From positions 4,960,001 through 5,024,000 of the forward strand of contig NZ_CP130720.1 in the NCBI RefSeq assembly GCF_035984415.1: a stretch of DNA of 64,000 bases, given 5' to 3'. A program made the translations under genes and the position numbers. The stretch's first letter is position 1; every line of letters begins with the position of its first letter. The notes beneath the pieces were generated by a model, which worked only from the letters and a program-made list of their open reading frames with translations, did not search any database and was not told where the DNA came from. Source of the stretch: Streptomyces sp. NBC_01296 (GTDB taxonomy: Bacteria > Actinomycetota > Actinomycetes > Streptomycetales > Streptomycetaceae). Of the stretch, positions 49,165 through 55,956 are shown piece by piece.

Positions 49165-50472
49165 TCAGTCGAACCAGCTGCCGACTTCGTGGGCCATGTC
49201 GCCGACGGTGTCGGCCACGTCACCGGCGGCTTTGGCCACCTTGCCGGGATTGACGGTGATCTCGAGTCCCACGGCGCCGCCGAAGACGGGCGAGAGCCCT
49301 GCCTTGCCGCCGATCTTGTAATCGCCGGTCTTGTCGTCCTTCTTGTAGCCCCACCAGGCTTCCGCACCGGGACCGGCCCATCCCTCGGCCGTCAGGCCGA
49401 CGCCGATCCCGGCGGTCTCCGTACCCGCGGCGAGCGTGCCCTTCGCCCCGGCGAACGCCTTGGCGCCGACGGTCGCCTCTTCCCTGGTCGCCTTGGCGTT
49501 GACCCCGGCCTCGGCGCCGACGAACCCCTCGGCTCGCCCGTAGACACTCTGGTTCCCGTGCTCCGCCCGGCCCTCGGCCAAGGCCCGCAGTCCCGCGGAC
49601 GCCTCGGCCTTGGCCACGAATCCCTTGTCGGTGAGACCGTAGTTCCCGGTGGCTCTGGCGCCTTCGTAGACGTCGGTGATCCCGGAGAGGTGCATCGGAC
49701 CCAGGTCCGTCGATCCCTGCGCCGTCGCGTGCCAGAGGTCGGCGTACGCCTTGATCGAGCCCTCCTTGCCGTACTTGGTCCCGGAGATGCTGAAGCCGGC
49801 GTCGGGCCCGGTGAACGTGGTGCCGTCGGGCTTCTTCGCGGGCTCCGGCTTGTCCGGCGTCCCGGCCTTCGCCAGGGTGGTCTCGGGGTGGGCGTTGAAC
49901 CCGGTGAGCGATTCGTCCGCGCCCTTGCCGAAAGCGTCCCTGTTGCTGTCGGCGGATGCGTGGCCGAGGGCGGTCTTGACGCTCTGGTCGACTTCGTCGA
50001 AGGCCTTGACCCGGTCGTCGATGTGCTGCTGCCACTTGGTGACCGCGTCGCTGATCGCCTTCTGGCCGTCGGGGTCGTGGTGGTAGGCGCTGCGCTCGGC
50101 GGGCGTGAGCTTGGCGTAGTCGAAGGCGACGCGGCCCTGCTCCGAGACCGTCATGCCGGCGGCTACCGCGTCGTCGCGCGCGCTTTCGAGCTTCTTCTTC
50201 AGATCGGTGAACTTCTCGTGCGCCTCCCGCAAGAGGCCGGCGATGGCTTTCGCCTCGGCTTGCGCGGCGGTGTACTCGTAGCGGGTTGCCTTGAAGCTCG
50301 TGTGGGCGGTCCCGGCGCTGACGCCGGACCAACTGTCGCCCATGGTGATCTTCTGGACGGTGTCGCCGTAGCGGGTCTCGACCTTCTTGAACTCGCCGGC
50401 CATCTCGTCCCACTTGCCGGCGGCCGTCGACAACAGGCCCAGGTCCGTGGTCATGACCTCGTGGTAGTTCAT
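49165..50472 (-). CDS. WXG-like N-terminal protein with glycine/alanine-rich C-terminus (type VII secretion-like effector)
   Basis: A 435-residue protein. Residues 1-150 are long helices with a central W-S-G turn (MGDSWSGVSAGTAH) and coiled-coil-like VETRYGDTVQKI and REAHEKFTDLKKKLESARDD, the pattern of WXG100/LXG targeting domains. From about 215 on, the sequence is a series of short strands rich in Gly and Ala (AEASAGLRALAEGRAEHG; FVGAEAGVNAKATREEATVG), typical of repetitive effector or toxin-carrier regions. No nuclease or peptidase motif is visible. ATG 50472 overlaps the stop of the upstream gene (TGATG). Secretion and toxicity are inference. Confidence 0.7.
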   Translation of the reverse strand: MNYHEVMTTDLGLLSTAAGKWDEMAGEFKKVETRYGDTVQKITMGDSWSGVSAGTAHTSFKATRYEYTAAQAEAKAIAGLLREAHEKFTDLKKKLESARDDAVAAGMTVSEQGRVAFDYAKLTPAERSAYHHDPDGQKAISDAVTKWQQHIDDRVKAFDEVDQSVKTALGHASADSNRDAFGKGADESLTGFNAHPETTLAKAGTPDKPEPAKKPDGTTFTGPDAGFSISGTKYGKEGSIKAYADLWHATAQGSTDLGPMHLSGITDVYEGARATGNYGLTDKGFVAKAEASAGLRALAEGRAEHGNQSVYGRAEGFVGAEAGVNAKATREEATVGAKAFAGAKGTLAAGTETAGIGVGLTAEGWAGPGAEAWWGYKKDDKTGDYKIGGKAGLSPVFGGAVGLEITVNPGKVAKAAGDVADTVGDMAHEVGSWFD

Positions 50473-50957
50473 CACCGCGGATCTCCCGACAGCCCGTTCA
50501 GCTTCGAATTCGAGGTCAGGAACTGGTTGCCCAGGCCGGTGTCGTTCCCCACGAAGAGGCCCGTGGCCCCGCGCAGTGCGGTCTTCTCCGCCGCCAGGCG
50601 GCTCATCAGGTTCTTCACCTGCTGGTCCCACCGCTCCGCCAGCTTCTGCAGGCCCGCGGCCGTCTCCCAGCCGTCGAAGCCCTTCCGGGCGGCGCTGGTG
50701 GCGTCGTCCGCGTGGTCGCCGGCCTTCTTCGTGTGGGGCTCCAGCTCGGTCTCGATCGTGCCGGCCGCGGCTTTCTTCTCGGCCGGCGTCGAGGCGAAGT
50801 CGCCGCCCCCCTTGCCCGGAGCGAACGGCCCGTACACGGGCGGAGCCGATGCCCCGCCCGATGGCTCCGGCGGCACGTGGTTGAGCCGCATGCCCACCAG
50901 TTCGTCCGGGCTTGCCGTGCCCGCGAGGTCCCGCTCATGGCCTGAATCCACTGACAT
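50472..50957 (-). CDS. Small helical WXG-associated protein
   Basis: A 161-residue protein. A flexible N-terminus (MSVDSGHERDLAGTASPDEL) precedes helices around FDGWETAAGLQKLAERWDQQ and VKNLMSRLAAEKTALRGATG, ending NQFLTSNSKLNGLSG. The size and helical C-terminus fit an ESX-like chaperone or partner of the next gene's product, to which it is coupled by a one-base overlap. GGGGGAG lies 8 bases before ATG 50957. It is the first gene of the four-gene cluster. Confidence 0.68.
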   Translation of the reverse strand: MSVDSGHERDLAGTASPDELVGMRLNHVPPEPSGGASAPPVYGPFAPGKGGGDFASTPAEKKAAAGTIETELEPHTKKAGDHADDATSAARKGFDGWETAAGLQKLAERWDQQVKNLMSRLAAEKTALRGATGLFVGNDTGLGNQFLTSNSKLNGLSGDPR

Positions 50958-51084
50958 GTTGGATCTCCCCCGTTGGAAGGCCCCGATCATATGCATGACA
51001 GGCAACGCCGGGCCCGGCGGTCCTGCCCGCCGCGGTCCAAGGCTGATAGCGTGGCGCGCCGTTGTCAGGGAAGGGGTTCGGGCC

Positions 51085-51567
51085 ATGGTGGCTGGACGGC
51101 GCATCAGGTTCACCGCGGTGCTGGTGGGCGTCGTGTTCGCGCTCACCGGTTTCTCGTCGAGCGGGCACGGGCACGGCTCGAAGAGCAAGGGCAGCGGCAG
51201 CGGCGGCGGATGCTCCAGCTCGAAGAAGAAGAGCACCTACCACAGCAACAACAACAGCAACAACAGCAACGGCGGCGGGAAGTCGACGCCGTCGCCCAGC
51301 AAGAGCGCCGGCCCGCCCGCCCACGCCCAGGTCGTCACCTGCGCCGGCCCCGGCAGCCCGAAGGCCGTCCTCAGGGTGACTTCCGACGTGGACAAGCAGG
51401 GCACCGTAGATGTCCCGATGACCTTCGAGGGCGCGAACGGCGTCGTCGACCGGACCTCCGTCCGCGTCACGCTCAAGGCCCGCGAGACCCAGACCGTCAC
51501 CGCCCCGATGATCCACGACGACAAGGCGGCGGACGTGAAGACCTGCGTCGTCGGCCGGATCGACTAG
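51085..51567 (+). CDS. Small exported protein with Ser/Asn/Gly linker
   Basis: A 160-residue protein. An N-terminal membrane/signal segment (FTAVLVGVVFALTGFSSSG) is followed by a low-complexity Ser/Lys/Asn/Gly stretch (residues 24-68). A compact C-terminal domain (TCAGPGSPKAVLRVTSDVDK to KTCVVGRID) has two Cys that may bond. It looks like a fibronectin-like fold seen in other small Streptomyces secreted proteins; no function known. GGGAAGGGG precedes ATG 51085. It is divergent from the WXG-like cluster and may be functionally tied to it. Confidence 0.78.
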   Translation: MVAGRRIRFTAVLVGVVFALTGFSSSGHGHGSKSKGSGSGGGCSSSKKKSTYHSNNNSNNSNGGGKSTPSPSKSAGPPAHAQVVTCAGPGSPKAVLRVTSDVDKQGTVDVPMTFEGANGVVDRTSVRVTLKARETQTVTAPMIHDDKAADVKTCVVGRID

Positions 51568-51604
51568 CAGCAGGCGCGGCCGACGCAGCAGGCGCGCACG
51601 CCGC

Positions 51605-52381
51605 TCAGCGCACCCGCGGCTCCGGGGCCGCCCGGCGCCCCGTGAACAGGTCCGCCTGCCGCTCCGGGGAGAGGTTCCCCAGCGAGATCAGCGCCGGGGC
51701 CTGGGCCAGCGCCTGCTGCAGCGCCGCCTGCTTCGCCGACCACAGGGCCCGTACGGTGCCCTGTACCGCCTCCGTCGGGTACCCGGCCAGGGTCTGCGCC
51801 GCCCGCAGCGCCGCCGGGAGCAGCTCCTCGGGGGCCGTCAGCTCCGAGACCAGGCCGATCTCGTACGCCCGCTGCGCGGAGAGCCGCTCCGCCGTCCCCA
51901 TCAGGGACATCCGGGCGGCCTCCCCGAAGGGCATCCGCTGCGCCATGTACACGGCCTCGTACGCGCTGACCATCCCGTACGTCGTGTGCGGGTCGAAGTA
52001 CGTCGCGGTCGAGGAGGAGACGATGAACTCCGATTCGCCCAGCAGGTAGAACGCCCCGCCGCACGCCATGCCGTTGACGGCGGCGACCACCGGCTTCCAC
52101 AGGTCGTTCGCCTTCGGGCCGACGGACAGCAGCGGGTCGTCGACCGAGTACGGGGAGGGCGGCTGCGGGACCTCCACCCCGCGGTCGATGCCCGTACAGA
52201 AGGCCGCCCGTCCTGCGCCGGTCAGCACGACCGCCCGTACGTCGTCCTCGTGGCGGAACTCCCGCCACACCGCCGCCAGTTCGGCGGCCGTCGCCAGGTC
52301 GATCGCATTGTGCCTGCGCTCCCGGTCCAGGGTGACGACCGCGACCCCGGCCGCCTTGTCCCGCTCCACCCGTACGGTCAC
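51605..52381 (-). CDS. Enoyl-CoA hydratase/isomerase
   Basis: A 258-residue crotonase-family enzyme: GVAVVTLDRERRHNAIDLAT, the oxyanion loop GRAAFCTGIDRGVEV and AAVNGMACGGAFYLLGES. The loop carries CTGID instead of the commoner CAGAD, and the usual catalytic Glu region is altered (STATYFDPHTTYGMV), so isomerase or hydrolase activity is possible. GTG 52381 overlaps the stop of the DUF35 gene (GTGA) with GGAG 5 bases upstream. It is the third gene of the operator I minus-strand operon. Confidence 0.92.
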   Translation of the reverse strand: MTVRVERDKAAGVAVVTLDRERRHNAIDLATAAELAAVWREFRHEDDVRAVVLTGAGRAAFCTGIDRGVEVPQPPSPYSVDDPLLSVGPKANDLWKPVVAAVNGMACGGAFYLLGESEFIVSSSTATYFDPHTTYGMVSAYEAVYMAQRMPFGEAARMSLMGTAERLSAQRAYEIGLVSELTAPEELLPAALRAAQTLAGYPTEAVQGTVRALWSAKQAALQQALAQAPALISLGNLSPERQADLFTGRRAAPEPRVR

Positions 52382-52893
52382 GGCTTCTCCAGCACCCAGC
52401 GCGGCACGGTCATCCCGCCGGTCTCGGTGAACACCACCTGGACCCGGGCGCCGATGCGCAGCCGGGCCGGGTCCACCGAGTTCAGCGGGGCGCCGGGGGA
52501 GGCGACCAGGTTCCCGGCGAGGCGGATGTGCGGGGCGTCGGCGAGCTCCACGAGGATCACGTTGTAGGGGGCCTGCGCGGCGTACGCGGGGAGCAGCGGC
52601 GGGTGCGGCCGTACGTAGGACCAGATGCGGCCGCGGCCGCTCATCGGCAGCCACTCGGAGTCGAACGACTGGCAGTGCGGGCAGCAGGGTCTGGGCGGGA
52701 AGCGGAGCCGGCCGCACGCGGTGCAGGCCTGGACGCGGAGTTCGCCCTGGGCGGCGTACTCCCAGAACGGGGCGCCGTCCTCGTCGGGAACGGGCAGGAG
52801 CAGCTGGTCGGCCGTGGCCGTGGCGGTTGCGCCGGCCGTTGCGCCGGCCGTGGCCGTGGCCGGAGGCGTCGCCGGTGCCGGGGTCGTCGTCAT
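52378..52893 (-). CDS. DUF35 zinc-ribbon/OB-fold protein
   Basis: A 171-residue protein. An Ala/Thr-rich flexible start (1-30) is followed by the zinc ribbon C57, C60, C70 and C74 (CTACGRLRFPPRPCCPHC; C71 is an alternative to C70) and the OB fold (RIWSYVRPHPPLLPAYA; ILVELADAPHIRLAGNLV). It sits between the 383-residue thiolase and the hydratase and should form a complex with the thiolase, as ChsH2 does with Ltp2. AGGAG lies 10 bases before ATG 52893. Confidence 0.93.
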   Translation of the reverse strand: MTTTPAPATPPATATAGATAGATATATADQLLLPVPDEDGAPFWEYAAQGELRVQACTACGRLRFPPRPCCPHCQSFDSEWLPMSGRGRIWSYVRPHPPLLPAYAAQAPYNVILVELADAPHIRLAGNLVASPGAPLNSVDPARLRIGARVQVVFTETGGMTVPRWVLEKP

Positions 52894-52906
52894 GGTCGCT
52901 CGCTCC

Positions 52907-54058
52907 TCAGGCTCGCAGCAGGATCGCGGACGTCGGGACACCCTCGCCCGCGGTCACCAGACAGGTCGCGGCGTCCGGCACCTGGGCGGTGGAGATTCCC
53001 CGCAGCTGCTTGACGCCCTCGTTGATCAGGTTGAAGCCGTGCACGTACGCCTCGGACAGACCGCCGCCCCCGGTGTTGATCGGGAGCCGGCCGCCGATCT
53101 CCAGGGACCCGCCCTCGGTGAACGCGGCGCCCTCGCCGCGCCCGCAGAAGCCGTAGCCCTCCAGGGAGAGCGGGATCAACGGGGTGAAGGCGTCGTAGAT
53201 CTGGGCCACGTCCACGTCCTGCGGCCCGAAGTCGGCCTGCTTCCACAGGTGCCGGGCGGCGGTCCAGGCGGGGCCGGACAGCGGGTCGTCGTTCCAGTAG
53301 TTGACCATGCCGTGGTGCTGGGCGGGCAGCCCCTGGGCGACGGAGTGGACGTACACCGGCTTCTGGCGGCAGTCGCGGGCCCGCTCCGCGGAAACGATCA
53401 CGCAGGCCAGCGCCCCGTCGGTCTCCAGGCAGTTGTCGAAGAGGCAGAGCGGGTCGCTGATCATGCGGGCGGTCATGTACATCTCGCGGGTCAGCGGGCG
53501 TTCGTACATCATCGCGGCCGGGTTCTCGTTGGCCCGGTTGCGGCAGGCCATGGCGACGTTGAAGAGGTGGTCGCGGGTGGCGCCGTACTCGTGCATGTAC
53601 CGGCGGGCCAGCATGCCGATCTCGTCGGCCGGCCGCAGCAGCCCGAAGGGGCGGGTCCACTGGCCGGGGGTGGGCAGCTGGACGGCCGTGTTCTTCCAGG
53701 GGCGCGGGCCCGAGCCGCGTTTGCGCGAGCGCCAGGCGACGCCGACGCTCGCCTGGCCGGTGGCGACGGCGGCCGCGAGGTGGCCGACGGTGGCGCAGGA
53801 ACCGCCGCCGCCGTAGCCGATCTTGGAGAAGAAGGTGACGTCGCCGGCGCCGATGGCCTTGGCGACCTCGACCTCGTCGGTCTCCTCCATCGTGTAGGAG
53901 GAGAAGGCGTCGACCTCGGCAGGGGCGATCCCGGCGTCCGCGAGGGCGGCCAGGATCGCACGGCAGGCCAATTCCTTCTCGGACTCGGGGAGCCGTTTGG
54001 CAAAGGCGGTCTGGCCGATCCCGACTATCGCCGTAGCGTCCTTGAGTGTTGCCGCCAT
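52907..54058 (-). CDS. Thiolase-family acetyltransferase/lipid-transfer protein
   Basis: A 383-residue thiolase-like protein: ATAIVGIGQTAFAKRLPESE at the start, YGGGGSCATVGHLAAAV with a Cys in the nucleophile region, RYMHEYGATRDHLFNVAMAC, AQIYDAFTPLIPLSLEGYGF and NTGGGGLSEAYVHG. It may act as a true thiolase or, with the DUF35 partner downstream, as an aldolase. ATG 54058 has GGAGG 5 bases upstream. It is the first gene of the minus-strand operon; operator I lies 53 bases before the start, between two back-to-back promoters. Confidence 0.93.
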   Translation of the reverse strand: MAATLKDATAIVGIGQTAFAKRLPESEKELACRAILAALADAGIAPAEVDAFSSYTMEETDEVEVAKAIGAGDVTFFSKIGYGGGGSCATVGHLAAAVATGQASVGVAWRSRKRGSGPRPWKNTAVQLPTPGQWTRPFGLLRPADEIGMLARRYMHEYGATRDHLFNVAMACRNRANENPAAMMYERPLTREMYMTARMISDPLCLFDNCLETDGALACVIVSAERARDCRQKPVYVHSVAQGLPAQHHGMVNYWNDDPLSGPAWTAARHLWKQADFGPQDVDVAQIYDAFTPLIPLSLEGYGFCGRGEGAAFTEGGSLEIGGRLPINTGGGGLSEAYVHGFNLINEGVKQLRGISTAQVPDAATCLVTAGEGVPTSAILLRA

Positions 54059-54083
54059 CGCCACCTCCGGGGCTGCACCAGTA

Positions 54084-54112
54084 CTGACAGCCGCGAAGGC
54101 TACAGCTAATCT
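54084..54112 (+). promoter_or_regulatory. Predicted promoter of the FadD3-like ligase gene
   Basis: CTGACA (54084-54089), 17-base spacer, TAATCT (54107-54112). The start near 54119 falls within operator I. Confidence 0.65.
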
Positions 54113-54125
54113 GACGGATAGTCAG
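54097..54125 (-). promoter_or_regulatory. Predicted promoter of the thiolase-DUF35-hydratase operon
   Basis: On the minus strand, CTGACT (54125-54120, inside operator I), 17-base spacer, TAGCCT (54102-54097). The operator supplies the -35 box. Confidence 0.6.
54111..54125. promoter_or_regulatory. Operator I
   Basis: CTGACGGATAGTCAG, followed by C. One site overlaps the -35 of the minus-strand promoter and the start of the plus-strand promoter, so one bound repressor could shut both operons. Confidence 0.85.
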
Positions 54126-54144
54126 CTACTGGGAGGGGTGTGCG

Positions 54145-55761
54145 ATGAGCGAAGACGTGCGGGGGGATCTGCGCTGGGGCAGCATCGCCGGACTGGTGCG
54201 CGCGGCCGCCGGACGGTACGCCGACCGCGAGGCCGTCGTCGACGGCCGCGTCCGCATCAGCTACGCGCAGCTCGGCGAGCGCGTGGAGCGCGCCGCGGCC
54301 GCCGCCATCGCCGCCGGGGTCGAGCCGGGGGACCGGGTCGCCGTCTGGGCCCCCAACACCCTGGAGTGGATCGTCTGCGCACTCGGCGCCGTCTCGGCGG
54401 GCGCCGTCCTCGTCCCCCTCAACACCCGTTTCAAAGGCACGGAAGCCGCGTACGTCCTGCGGCGCAGCCGGGCCCGGCTCCTCTTCGTCACCGGCACCTT
54501 CCTCGGCACCTCGTACGTCGCCTCCCTGCGCAGGGCCGCCGCCGAAGGGGAGGGCGGCCGCGGCCCGCTGCCCGGGCTGCCGCACCTCGAGCAGGTCGTC
54601 GTCCTCGCCGAGGACGCCCCCCAGGACTTCCGCACCTGGAAGGACTTCCTGGCCGGCGGGGACGGCGTCGGCGCCGAGACCGTGCGCGAGCGCGCCGAGT
54701 CGATCCGCCCCGAGGCCCCCTCCGACATCATCTTCACCTCAGGCACCACCGGCAGCCCCAAGGGCGCCGTCATCACCCACGCCCAGTCCCTGCGCTGCTA
54801 CGACGTCTGGAGCGAGCTCGCCGGACTGCGCGAGGGCGACCGCTACCTGATCGTGAACCCCTTCTTCCACACCTTCGGCTACAAGGCCGGCATCATCGCC
54901 TGCCTGATGCGCGGGGCCACGATGGTCCCGCAGCCCGTCTTCAACGTGGACACCGTCCTCGCCAACATCGCCGCCGAGCGGATCTCCGTACTCCCCGGCC
55001 CGCCCACCCTCCACCAGTCGCTCCTCGACCACCCCCAGCGCGACCACCACGACCTGTCCGCCCTCCGCCTGGTCGTCACCGGCGCCGCCGTCGTCCCGCT
55101 CCGGCTCGTCGAGCGGCTGCGCGGCGAACTGCACATCTCCACCGTGCTCACCGCGTACGGGCTCTCCGAAGCCAGCGGCATCGTCACGATGTGCCGCCGC
55201 GGCGACCCGGCCGAGACCATCGCCTCCACCTCGGGACGGGCCATCCCCGACACCCAGGTGAAGATCGCCGACCAGCACGGGTACGCCCAGCTCGCCGGGA
55301 CGGCGGGCGAAGTGTGGGTCCGCGGACACCACGTCATGCAGGGCTACTTCGAGGACCCGGCCGAGACCGCCGCGGCCGTCACCCCCGACGGCTGGCTGCG
55401 CACCGGCGACGTCGGGGTCCTCGACACCGACGGCAACCTGCGCATCACCGACCGGATCAAGGACATGTTCATCGTCGGCGGGTTCAACGCCTACCCCGCC
55501 GAGATCGAACAACTCCTCGGCCTGCACCCGGACATCGCGGACGTCGCGGTCGTCGGCGTCCCCGACCCCCGCCTCGGCGAGGTCGGCAAGGCGTACGCGG
55601 TCCGCCGGCCGGGCTCCACCCTCACGGCCGACGACCTGATCGCCTGGTCCCGCCGGGAGATGGCCAACTACAAGGTCCCGCGCACCGTCGAGTTCGTCAC
55701 CGAACTACCCCGCAACGCGAGCGGAAAGGTCCTGAAGCGGGAGCTGCGCGAAGCGAAGTAG
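54145..55761 (+). CDS. FadD3-like acyl-CoA ligase (AMP-forming)
   Basis: A 538-residue adenylate-forming ligase. The motifs FTSGTTGSPKGAVITHAQ (about 200-217), LTAYGLSEASGIVTM, TGDVGVLDTDGNLRITDR and the C-terminal lysine in NASGKVLKRELRE are all intact. By eye it resembles the FadD3 group, whose mycobacterial member activates a steroid C/D-ring propionate; the match is from memory. GGGAGGGG lies 8 bases before ATG 54145. It is under operator I, divergent from the thiolase operon. Confidence 0.93.
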   Translation: MSEDVRGDLRWGSIAGLVRAAAGRYADREAVVDGRVRISYAQLGERVERAAAAAIAAGVEPGDRVAVWAPNTLEWIVCALGAVSAGAVLVPLNTRFKGTEAAYVLRRSRARLLFVTGTFLGTSYVASLRRAAAEGEGGRGPLPGLPHLEQVVVLAEDAPQDFRTWKDFLAGGDGVGAETVRERAESIRPEAPSDIIFTSGTTGSPKGAVITHAQSLRCYDVWSELAGLREGDRYLIVNPFFHTFGYKAGIIACLMRGATMVPQPVFNVDTVLANIAAERISVLPGPPTLHQSLLDHPQRDHHDLSALRLVVTGAAVVPLRLVERLRGELHISTVLTAYGLSEASGIVTMCRRGDPAETIASTSGRAIPDTQVKIADQHGYAQLAGTAGEVWVRGHHVMQGYFEDPAETAAAVTPDGWLRTGDVGVLDTDGNLRITDRIKDMFIVGGFNAYPAEIEQLLGLHPDIADVAVVGVPDPRLGEVGKAYAVRRPGSTLTADDLIAWSRREMANYKVPRTVEFVTELPRNASGKVLKRELREAK

Positions 55762-55790
55762 ACCGAAGTGGACCGAAGCGGACCGAAGTG
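55761..55790. repeat. Three 10-bp tandem repeats after the ligase gene
   Basis: GACCGAAGTG, GACCGAAGCG, GACCGAAGTG in a row, beginning at the last base of the stop codon. Confidence 0.85.
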
Positions 55791-55956
55791 GGCCGGAAGG
55801 GGGAAGTGTCGGCAACCCCTGCCGCAGACCGAGACCGGCGGCGGGTCCGTCCGGTAGATAGCCGGTCGTGATCATCGGCTACCGCAGGACCACGACCGCC
55901 CGCTGCCGATCCGCCGGCGGGACCGTACTTCCGACCAGGGCTGAAGGGGGGAGCCC

